Source: an uncultured Opitutaceae bacterium
Lineage (GTDB): Bacteria; Verrucomicrobiota; Verrucomicrobiia; Opitutales; Opitutaceae
DNA: 9,321 nt
Assembly: GCA_937902865.1 (NCBI GenBank)
Contig: CALFNJ010000028.1
Span: 1 to 9,321, forward strand
Direction: 5' to 3'
The position numbers and the translations under genes are program-made. Every line of letters starts with the position of its first letter. Position 1 is the first letter of the stretch. The notes under the pieces were generated by a model, which searched no databases, was not told the origin of the DNA, and saw only the letters and a list, made by a program, of their open reading frames with translations. This document shows positions 1 to 5,447 of the stretch, piece by piece.

Positions 1-1066
1 GCTGGCGGACGGTGCTGGGGAGCTTGAACTCGTCGGCGAGGATTTTCTGGAAACGCCGCGCCGCTTCGCTGCGGGTCGGTTCACCTGCGTAGCCAACGGT
101 GGGATTGAGCGGGATCAGGTTCACCTGCGCGGGCAGGCCTGCGAGTAGTTTTCCGACGGCGCGCGCGTGTTCGGCCGAGTCGTTCTTTCCCTCGATCAGC
201 GTCCACTCGTAGAAAATGCGGCGGCCGGTCTGCTCGCTGTAGGCGCGGCAGGCGGCCATGAGCTCGTCGAGCGGCCACTTCTTCGCAGCCGGCACGAGCG
301 CGGCACGCTCCGCCTGCGTGGCGGCATGCAGCGATACGGCGAGGCACAGCGGACGGTTTTCCTTCGCGAGGCGCAGGATGCCCGGCACCACGCCGACGGT
401 GCTTACCGTGATGCGCTCGGCGCGCAGGGCCAGGCCGCTGGAATCGCGCAGGATGTCCACGGCCTGCATCACCGCGTCGTAATTGTGCAGTGGCTCACCC
501 ATGCCCATCAGCACCACGTTGCGGAGACGGGCTGCTGGGGAATTTTCGATTTTGGATTCTCGATTTTCGATTTCAGCAGAATCCGAGCTCGCGGCAGAAA
601 TTAGCGGAGGCTGGGATTTGAGCACGCGGGACACATGGACGGCTTGGGCGACGATTTCGCCGGCGGTGAGATGGCGGGTATAGCCCATCTGGCCCGTCGC
701 GCAGAAAACGCAGCCCATCGCGCAACCCACCTGGCTGCTGACGCAGGCGGTCACGCGGCCGGTGTAGCGCATCAGCACGGTTTCGATCTGCTCGCCGTCC
801 GCGAGGCGCAGCAGGTACTTGCGGGTGAAGCCATCCGACGAATCCGTTTCCCGCGCCGTGGCGGGGCGGCCGAGCATCGCCTCCTGCGCGAGCCGGTTCC
901 GCACTTTCGCGGGCAGCTCGGGCATGGCGTCAAAGGAGTCCGCCAACTCCAGATAGAGATAGGCCCAGAGACGCTCGGCGTGCGTCGGACTGAAGCCCCA
1001 CGTGACAAACTGTTCGCGCAAGCCGTCGCGGGTGAAGTCGTAGAGATTGATGGGACTGGTCGGCAT
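1..1066 (-). CDS. rlmN: RlmN, dual-specificity 23S rRNA/tRNA adenine-C2 methyltransferase (partial, C-terminus off the left edge)
   Basis: This radical SAM enzyme methylates C2 of A2503 in 23S rRNA and of A37 in some tRNAs. From the ATG at 1066, 355 residues are readable. The start MPTSPINLYDFTRDGL fits the family N-terminus. The cluster motif CAMGCVFC places Fe-S ligands at C115, C119 and C122. C108, in TACVSSQVGC, matches the methyl-carrying cysteine loop (E. coli C118). Further on come VVLMGMGEPLHNYDAV and NLIPLNPTVGYAGEPT. The partner catalytic cysteine near the C-terminus lies outside the window, so roughly 20-30 residues are missing. Residues about 155-180 form an extra stretch between GEIVAQAV and RLRNVV; part of it (165-176) is encoded by a dispersed repeat and stays in frame. 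The frame is continuous and all visible key residues are present, so the gene is probably functional. No Shine-Dalgarno sequence is visible. The gene is divergent from the next one. Confidence 0.96.
   Translation of the reverse strand, partial: MPTSPINLYDFTRDGLREQFVTWGFSPTHAERLWAYLYLELADSFDAMPELPAKVRNRLAQEAMLGRPATARETDSSDGFTRKYLLRLADGEQIETVLMRYTGRVTACVSSQVGCAMGCVFCATGQMGYTRHLTAGEIVAQAVHVSRVLKSQPPLISAASSDSAEIENRESKIENSPAARLRNVVLMGMGEPLHNYDAVMQAVDILRDSSGLALRAERITVSTVGVVPGILRLAKENRPLCLAVSLHAATQAERAALVPAAKKWPLDELMAACRAYSEQTGRRIFYEWTLIEGKNDSAEHARAVGKLLAGLPAQVNLIPLNPTVGYAGEPTRSEAARRFQKILADEFKLPSTVRQ
541..574 (+). repeat. Dispersed repeat family A, copy 1, inside rlmN
   Basis: This AT-rich 34-bp unit begins AATTTTCGATTTTGG and ends CGATTTTCGATTTC. 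It matches the copies at 5257-5289 (direct) and 5414-5447 (inverted) with one or two changes. It is embedded in the rlmN frame, where it encodes EIENRESKIENS on the minus strand. None of the six reading frames through this copy contains a stop codon. It stands out against the GC-rich coding sequence around it. The adjoining extra codons up to about position 610 have no match elsewhere in the window. Confidence 0.9.
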
Positions 1067-1145
1067 GCCGGTCAGGCGAACAAAGGCGCAATTTTCCCCG
1101 TGTCGAGGTTTGCGTCCGGTTTGGGCGAAGGCGAAATTCGCCGCC
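1067..1145. promoter_or_regulatory. Divergent intergenic region (rlmN / epimerase-like gene)
   Basis: These 79 bp separate the two divergent start codons and must hold both 5' regions unless transcription begins elsewhere. No convincing -35/-10 pair or Shine-Dalgarno sequence is visible on either strand. A short palindrome, GGCGAA-A-TTCGCC (1130-1142), sits 3 bp before the ATG of the rightward gene. Its role is unknown and it may be chance. Confidence 0.45.
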
Positions 1146-2069
1146 ATGACAGCCCAACGCGTGGTGCTGGCGGGAGGCCGCGGCTTTCTCGGACAATCGC
1201 TGGCGCAGGCGCTCGTCGCCCGCGGCTACGCGGTGACGATTCTCTCGCGGCATCCCGGAGCCGCGTCTGCCGGGATTGAGTGGCTGCGCTGGGATGGAGC
1301 TTCGGCGGGCGACTGGATTCGCGCGGTCGATGGTGCCCGTGTCGTCGTGAATCTGACCGGCCGCAGCGTGAACTGCATCCATACCGCCGAAAACCGCCGC
1401 GAGATTCTCAGCTCCCGATTGCTTTCCGTCCGCGCGATCAACGCCGCGGTGCGCGCCTGCGCCCAGCCGCCGGAAGTATTGATTCAGGCTGCCTCGCTCG
1501 CGATCTACGGCGATGCCGGTGACCGCGTCTGCGATGAAAACGCACCGCACGCGTCGGATTTTTCCGCGGACGTTTGCGAGCAATGGGAAGCCGCGTTCGC
1601 CGAAGGTGGAGCATCGCAGCCGCGCCGGGTCGTGCTGCGCATCGGAATCGTGCTCGGGCGTGACGGCGGCGCACTGACGCCCCTGGTGAAATTGGCGCGC
1701 TGCTTTCTCGGCGGTACGGTCGGGAGCGGCCGGCAATACATCAGCTGGCTCCACATCGATGATTTCAATGCCATGGTCATCGAGGCCATCGAACGTCCGG
1801 AGGTTTCGGGCGCGTACAACGCCACCGGCCCTTCGCCGGTGACAAACGCCGAGTTCATGCGCGAGCTGCGGCGCGCCGTGGGCCGGCCCTGGAGTCCGCC
1901 GGCGCCGGAATTCATCGTGCGATTTGGCGCGCATTGGATCATGCGCACGGATGCCGATCTGGCTCTGACCGGCCGCCGCTGCGTGCCGCGGCGGTGGCTC
2001 GAGCAAGGGTTCCGTTTCAAGCACACCGACCTGCAAGAGACTCTGCGCAACGTGCTCGCGCGGGAGTAA
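1146..2069 (+). CDS. TIGR01777 family NAD(P)-binding epimerase-like protein (YfcH-type, DUF1731 C-terminus)
   Basis: This 307-residue protein belongs to the extended short-chain dehydrogenase superfamily, in the epimerase-like TIGR01777 branch, whose substrate is not established. A Rossmann nucleotide-binding loop, GGRGFLG, lies at residues 10-16. NLTGRSV at 69-75 and ASLAIYGD at 116-123 (family active-site tyrosine position Y121) follow. SWLHIDDF (200-207) and YNATGPSPVTNAEF (224-237) are family signatures. The tail GRRCVPRRWLEQGFRF is the DUF1731 region. Length is normal for the family. The ATG at 1146 is chosen because the nucleotide-binding strand begins four residues later. A frame extension to 1047 would run through the rlmN start and adds 33 residues unlike the family. 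It is probably cytosolic; no signal peptide or membrane segment is seen. It stands alone, convergent with the downstream gene. Confidence 0.93.
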   Translation: MTAQRVVLAGGRGFLGQSLAQALVARGYAVTILSRHPGAASAGIEWLRWDGASAGDWIRAVDGARVVVNLTGRSVNCIHTAENRREILSSRLLSVRAINAAVRACAQPPEVLIQAASLAIYGDAGDRVCDENAPHASDFSADVCEQWEAAFAEGGASQPRRVVLRIGIVLGRDGGALTPLVKLARCFLGGTVGSGRQYISWLHIDDFNAMVIEAIERPEVSGAYNATGPSPVTNAEFMRELRRAVGRPWSPPAPEFIVRFGAHWIMRTDADLALTGRRCVPRRWLEQGFRFKHTDLQETLRNVLARE

Positions 2070-2070
2070 C

Positions 2071-2153
2071 GAGGTGGAACGCGTTGAAACCTCCGTCCGT
2101 GGAGAATCGCCGACGGAGCCAAACAGCGCGTTAGGGACAACGCGCTCCACCTC
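2071..2153. repeat. Dispersed inverted-repeat element family C, copy 1
   Basis: This 83-bp element lies 1 bp after the epimerase stop codon. Its ends are GAGGTGGAACGCGTTG (2071-2086) and CAACGCGCTCCACCTC (2138-2153), which pair over 16 bp with one mismatch. An inner stem, CTCCGTC (2091-2097) with GACGGAG (2112-2118), makes a longer imperfect hairpin. The right half, about 2104-2156, is closely matched by 6419-6470. There is no coding capacity, so it resembles a MITE- or REP-like element. Confidence 0.88.
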
Positions 2154-2159
2154 GGATCC

Positions 2160-2176
2160 GGACGGGCCGCCCGTCC
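2160..2176. repeat. GC-rich hairpin tail of family C element, copy 1
   Basis: GGACGGG-CCG-CCCGTCC is a perfect 7-bp stem with a 3-nt loop. It follows the family C element directly, and a related sequence (GGACGGAC...GCCCGTCC) follows the second element at 6473-6493, so the tail seems to belong to the repeat. It lies just after the epimerase gene and might help end transcription, but no T-run follows. Confidence 0.6.
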
Positions 2177-2201
2177 CTACCTTCAGAATTCAGACTCCGA
2201 T

Positions 2202-2230
2202 CTCTGCGCTTCCGCGCCTCTGCGCGAGAC
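2202..2230 (+). repeat. Possible solo arm of the family B hairpin repeat
   Basis: The sequence CTCTGCGCTTCCGCGCC followed by TCTGCGCGAGAC resembles the right arm of the family B hairpin (3907-3937). The differences are mainly T-to-C changes and two one-base gaps. No matching opposite arm is adjacent. It also contains the direct repeat CTCTGCGC (2202-2209 and 2218-2225). The relationship is suggestive only. Confidence 0.4.
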
Positions 2231-2278
2231 TGGCTTGAGATCGAAGTTGGCGATGGGTTTCCGGTTGGCGACGCGAAC

Positions 2279-2298
2279 GGGCGTCCCAAGGGACGCCC
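2279..2298. repeat. Perfect 9-bp hairpin between convergent genes
   Basis: GGGCGTCCC-AA-GGGACGCCC is a perfect inverted repeat. It sits between the end of the epimerase gene (2069) and the end of the GH88 gene (2344), a place where a bidirectional terminator would be expected. There is no T tract on either side, so an intrinsic terminator is uncertain, and it may instead be another dispersed repeat. The remainder of the 274-bp gap between the two genes shows no coding sequence. Confidence 0.55.
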
Positions 2299-2343
2299 CT
2301 ACATCGGAACTACTGAACTCCAATCCCGCGCGGGTCTGTCCGC

Positions 2344-3756
2344 TCAGAAGAACGTGTAGTACTTCCCCTGGGCCAGGCGGTGCAGCAGCAGCGCGAGCTC
2401 GAGGCCGTGGTAGTCGCCCCACATCGACGATTCACCGCACGGGACCTTGCGGCCCTTCGGCACGTAGTCCCAGCCGTTCGGACGGTGATAGACGCTGTGG
2501 AGCAGCAGGCCCTGATGCTTGGCGTTGGTCGAGAGGTAGGGCTCGTCGAAGAGCGTGTCCGCGATGGTGAGGCCGGCCTGGAAATATTTTTTGCCCGCGG
2601 CCTTCTGGCCCTTGCCGTCCAGCCAGAGGCCGAGACGGATGAAGCCCTGGGCGGCGATCGCCGCGGCGGAGCTGTCCACCGGCTCGAAATTGTTGAAGGG
2701 ATCGGCCGGGCGCTTCGTGAAATCGCCGAGGCGGTGCGTGTTGAGCGCGGCACTGTCCCAGTAGGGCACGCCGTCCTTCGCCGAATAGCCGTCGATGTAG
2801 TAGTCGCTCGTGGCTTTCGCGGTCTCGAGAAAGAGATCGGTCACGGCGCGGCGGCCGCCGACGGCGTCGAAATCCGCGCCCTTCACGGTGTCGAGGAACT
2901 CGAGCTGCTCCGCGTAGCCGCAGATGATCCAGGCGGCGCCGCGCGTCCACGTCGTGAACGGCGAATAGCCCTGCTGCGAGGACGGACAACGGAACTGGCC
3001 ATCGTTGCGGTTGAAGATCGACTCGTGCGCGACCCGGCCGCGGACGTCGTAGCTGTCGCGGCCCTGGCCGAAGAACACGTTGAAGCGGGCGGTCGTGGCC
3101 GCGTGCTCGATCGCGCGGTGCAGCAGGTTAATGGGCTTGTCGCCCTCACCCATCAGCGCGTGGCCGAGCTGGTGCGCGATGACGAGCGAGCGCATCGAGC
3201 GGATCGTGTCGGCGAACAGCGACTGCGGACCGTTGGAGGAATAGACATAGCCGCTCGGCGCCACGCCCGGCGCGCCCGCCACGGGCGACCACGGCTGGCG
3301 GTAGGTGGTCGGCGCGTAACGCGCAGCCTGCACGGCGCCGGAGACCTTGAGGGCGAGCTCGGTGAAGTTCAGCTCCTGCTGGTTGAGCGGGATTTTCCCC
3401 TCGAGCATCAGCCGGCGCAGGTTGCCGTAGGTGGAGACGTTGTTGAAACCGTGATCGTGCACGCCGACGTGCGACACGTGCGAGGCCATGACCTTTACGG
3501 TCTTTTCCCGGCCGAGCCGCAGCATCGAGGCGTCGCCGGTGGCATCGAAATGGAGGAACGCCATGCCGAACTGGAAACCCTGGGTCCATTCCGTCCAGCC
3601 ACGCGAGGTGTACTGGCCCTTCACGGTGAACACGGGCGTGCCCTTGGCAGGATCCCAGGCCGCGTCGATCGCGCGGATCTTCTGGCCCGCGAGGTCGAAG
3701 ACGCGGGAGACTTTGCGTTGCAGCTTGGCCGGGGTCAGGGCGGCGTTGATCTTCAT
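2344..3756 (-). CDS. Glycoside hydrolase family 88, unsaturated glucuronyl hydrolase-like
   Basis: GH88 enzymes hydrate the 4,5-unsaturated uronic acid left at the end of oligosaccharides by polysaccharide lyases, releasing it. The 470-residue product carries the family landmarks: HDHGFN at 100-105 (D101, matching the first catalytic Asp motif, usually HDLGF), FADTIRSM at 181-188 (D183, second Asp), TTWTRGAAW at 268-276, FEPVDSSAAAIAAQGF at 357-372, and SSMWGDYHGLELALLL near the end. It is longer than the roughly 380-400 residues of well-known members, with extra sequence between the two Asp motifs. The ATG at 3756 is chosen. An upstream frame extension to 3849 nears the hairpin repeat and gives a non-family sequence. 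No signal peptide is seen, so a cytosolic location is inferred. No lyase or sugar transporter is nearby, so the polysaccharide cannot be named. Confidence 0.88.
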   Translation of the reverse strand: MKINAALTPAKLQRKVSRVFDLAGQKIRAIDAAWDPAKGTPVFTVKGQYTSRGWTEWTQGFQFGMAFLHFDATGDASMLRLGREKTVKVMASHVSHVGVHDHGFNNVSTYGNLRRLMLEGKIPLNQQELNFTELALKVSGAVQAARYAPTTYRQPWSPVAGAPGVAPSGYVYSSNGPQSLFADTIRSMRSLVIAHQLGHALMGEGDKPINLLHRAIEHAATTARFNVFFGQGRDSYDVRGRVAHESIFNRNDGQFRCPSSQQGYSPFTTWTRGAAWIICGYAEQLEFLDTVKGADFDAVGGRRAVTDLFLETAKATSDYYIDGYSAKDGVPYWDSAALNTHRLGDFTKRPADPFNNFEPVDSSAAAIAAQGFIRLGLWLDGKGQKAAGKKYFQAGLTIADTLFDEPYLSTNAKHQGLLLHSVYHRPNGWDYVPKGRKVPCGESSMWGDYHGLELALLLHRLAQGKYYTFF

Positions 3757-3859
3757 GGAAATTCGCGCCGACCTTGCCGTTTCCACCGGAGCGAAACAAG
3801 GGGAAAGGGCGATCCTTCCTGAGGACTGGCGCGGCGACGCGAAAAACAATCTCGATCCA

Positions 3860-3937
3860 GTTTCACACAGAGGGCGCAGAGGACACAGAGAAAGCCGAAG
3901 CCGGAACTCTGTGTCCTCTGCGCCCTCTGTGTGAAAC
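3860..3937. repeat. Family B hairpin repeat, copy 1
   Basis: Two arms of 31 bp (3860-3890 and 3907-3937) pair perfectly around a 16-nt loop. The left arm begins GTTTCACACAGAGGGCG and the right arm ends CCCTCTGTGTGAAAC. It lies between the M20 gene stop (18 bp away) and the GH88 start, on the path of leftward transcription. The flank CGATCC at 3853 is shared with the second copy at 6273-6278, so the unit is slightly longer than the arms. No T-run follows on either strand, which makes a standard intrinsic terminator unlikely. Confidence 0.95.
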
Positions 3938-3955
3938 CTTCCGAAATTCGCTCGG

Positions 3956-5197
3956 TCAGCCGGCGAACGTCGTCAGCAGGTCGGCGTAGATCTTCGCGGC
4001 GTCGACCAGGTCGCGGACGCGGGCGCGCTCGTCGACTGCGTGGTAGTCCTCGCCGCCGGGGCCGTAGCCGAGCGTGGGGATGCCGAGGTGATGCGAGAAG
4101 AAGTGCATGTCGTTGAAGCCGGTCGACACATTGAAGGTCGTCGGCTTGCGGCGCACTCGGGTCACGCTGTCCGCCGCGGCGGCGAAGAACGGGTGCTTCG
4201 GCGGCGTGAAGCAGGCGAAATTCTCGGAGGTCTTCGCCACCGTGATGCGGCAGTCGGGAATCTGCCGCGCCGTCGCGGCCAGCACGACCCGCAGCTCGCG
4301 CTCGGCGGCGGCGTGGTTCTCGATCGCGAGCACGCGGCGGTCGATCGAGAACGTCGCCAGCGCGGGCACGGTGTTGATCTTGCCGCCCGGGCCGGCGCTG
4401 AAGACGCCGCCGACGTTGATCGTGGGATGCATCGTCACACCCTCCGGCGTGACAAAGGAGCGGCGCTCCAGGCGGCGCTTGTACTCTTCGAGACCAACCA
4501 CGAGCGCGGACATTTTCTCGAGCGCGTTGATTCCGGCGCGGGGATTCGAGCCGTGCGCGGCGCGGCCGTGGACCGTCACCTCGAGCCAGACGACTCCGTT
4601 GTGTCCACAGCAGACGGTCGAACCTTCGCCGCCCTCCATCACCACCGCGTAATCCGGCCGGATCGGCGCGTGCTGGACGAGCCAGTTCGCACCGAGGGCC
4701 GAATCAGTCTCCTCGTCCGCGGTAAAGGACACCTCGACGTTGAAATTTGGCTTCACGCCCGTGGCCCGCAGGGACTGCAGCGCCAGCAGCAGGCTGGAGA
4801 TCGAGCCCTTCATGTCGGCGGTGCCGCGGCCGTAGATCCAGCCGCGGTCCACCTTGCCGCTGAACGGACTGCCGTGCTTCCAGCGCCCGGACACCGGCAC
4901 CACATCATAGTGGGCGTTGAAATGGATCGTGCGGCGCGCCCCGCGGGCCGCCAGCTTGCCGAGCACATTGAAGCGGGGGAAACCCTGCTGCTCGGGAGGC
5001 AGATAACGCTTCATCCAAGACTGCGGAACGGTGAGGCGCTTCGCCTGCAGCCCGACGGAACTCAGCTCGCGCGTGAGCCAGCGGGTGATTTCATCGTAGT
5101 GCTCGCCCGGCGGATTAACCGTCGCGCAGCCCACCAGCCAGCGCAGCCGGCGCACGACCTCGGAGGCATGGCGATCGATGTAAGCGGCGGGAGACAT
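3956..5197 (-). CDS. M20 family metallopeptidase / deacylase (ArgE/DapE/aminoacylase type)
   Basis: M20 enzymes are two-zinc amidohydrolases that cleave N-acyl amino acids or small peptides. The 413-residue protein shows the full ligand set in order: H96 in FNAHYDVVP, D128 in GRGTADMKG, catalytic E162 with E163 in TADEETDS, E188 in VVMEGGEG, and H386 in GGEDYHAVDE. The dimerisation-domain histidine appears as H215 in GRAAHGSNPRAG. Length is typical. The ATG at 5197 (MSPAAYIDRHASEVV) is chosen. The frame stays open upstream to 5338 but runs through a family A repeat and gives a basic, family-foreign leader. Substrate cannot be assigned; it could be a dipeptidase, an acetylornithine- or succinyl-DAP-deacylase relative, or an aminoacylase. 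It has no arg or dap neighbours. No signal peptide is seen. Confidence 0.92.
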   Translation of the reverse strand: MSPAAYIDRHASEVVRRLRWLVGCATVNPPGEHYDEITRWLTRELSSVGLQAKRLTVPQSWMKRYLPPEQQGFPRFNVLGKLAARGARRTIHFNAHYDVVPVSGRWKHGSPFSGKVDRGWIYGRGTADMKGSISSLLLALQSLRATGVKPNFNVEVSFTADEETDSALGANWLVQHAPIRPDYAVVMEGGEGSTVCCGHNGVVWLEVTVHGRAAHGSNPRAGINALEKMSALVVGLEEYKRRLERRSFVTPEGVTMHPTINVGGVFSAGPGGKINTVPALATFSIDRRVLAIENHAAAERELRVVLAATARQIPDCRITVAKTSENFACFTPPKHPFFAAAADSVTRVRRKPTTFNVSTGFNDMHFFSHHLGIPTLGYGPGGEDYHAVDERARVRDLVDAAKIYADLLTTFAG

Positions 5198-5256
5198 GAC
5201 AGAATGGCAAACGGACGACTGTACCTGACGTGCGTTCGACGCCCAAGCCCAAAGAG

Positions 5257-5289
5257 ATTTTCGATTCTGGATTCTCGATTTTCGATTTC
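5257..5289 (+). repeat. Dispersed repeat family A, copy 2
   Basis: This 33-bp unit reads ATTTTCGATTCTGG then ATTCTCGATTTTCGATTTC. It differs from the rlmN copy at one base (T to C). It lies 59 bp upstream of the M20 start codon and faces copy 3 in inverted orientation. Confidence 0.9.
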
Positions 5290-5413
5290 GGCCAAGCAAA
5301 CCACGACGCGCTCTGCGGCTCGATCCATCGCCCGCCACGACATCGATGCCCGCGCGTCCCAGCTTCCGGAAACCAGTAACCTATTGGGTCACATCAAGTC
5401 CGATTCCTGGTCT
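5290..5413. other. Unique segment between inverted family A copies, upstream of the M20 gene
   Basis: This 124-bp non-coding stretch is enclosed by family A copies 2 and 3 and forms part of the 248-bp gap between the permease stop and the M20 start. It presumably includes some of the M20 5' region. I see no clear promoter, RNA gene or reading frame in it. Confidence 0.5.
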
Positions 5414-5447
5414 GAAATCGAAAATCGAGAATCAAAAATCGAAAATT
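5414..5447 (-). repeat. Dispersed repeat family A, copy 3 (overlaps permease stop codon)
   Basis: Read on the minus strand this is AATTTTCGATTTTTG then ATTCTCGATTTTCGATTTC, differing at one base from the rlmN copy. The permease stop codon TAA (5448-5446 on the minus strand) takes its two A bases from the repeat edge. With copy 2 it forms an inverted pair around 124 bp. Confidence 0.9.

Noticed and set aside
930..2150. 406-codon open frame on the minus strand, opposite the epimerase gene
   Set aside because: It crosses the rlmN 5' end and the family C repeat and is antisense to a gene with intact Rossmann and DUF1731 motifs. No coherent protein is visible.
2380..3822. 480-codon open frame on the plus strand, opposite the GH88 gene
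   Set aside because: It is antisense to a gene with clear GH88 motifs. The translation is rich in R, A, V, E and G without family motifs, as expected for the shadow of a GC-rich gene.
3860..3937. Family B hairpin as an ordinary rho-independent terminator of the M20 gene
   Set aside because: The stem is much longer than usual and no T-run follows on either strand. The second copy lies upstream of a gene, so a repeat element explains both better.
5198..5338. 47-residue N-terminal extension of the M20 protein through the family A repeat
   Set aside because: The frame is open, but the added sequence is basic and repeat-derived, and the family N-terminus begins naturally at 5197. Kept in mind as a possible minor start.
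541..5447. Family A copies as part of a CRISPR array
   Set aside because: There are three scattered copies in mixed orientation, with no regular spacers and no cas genes. One copy is within a coding gene.
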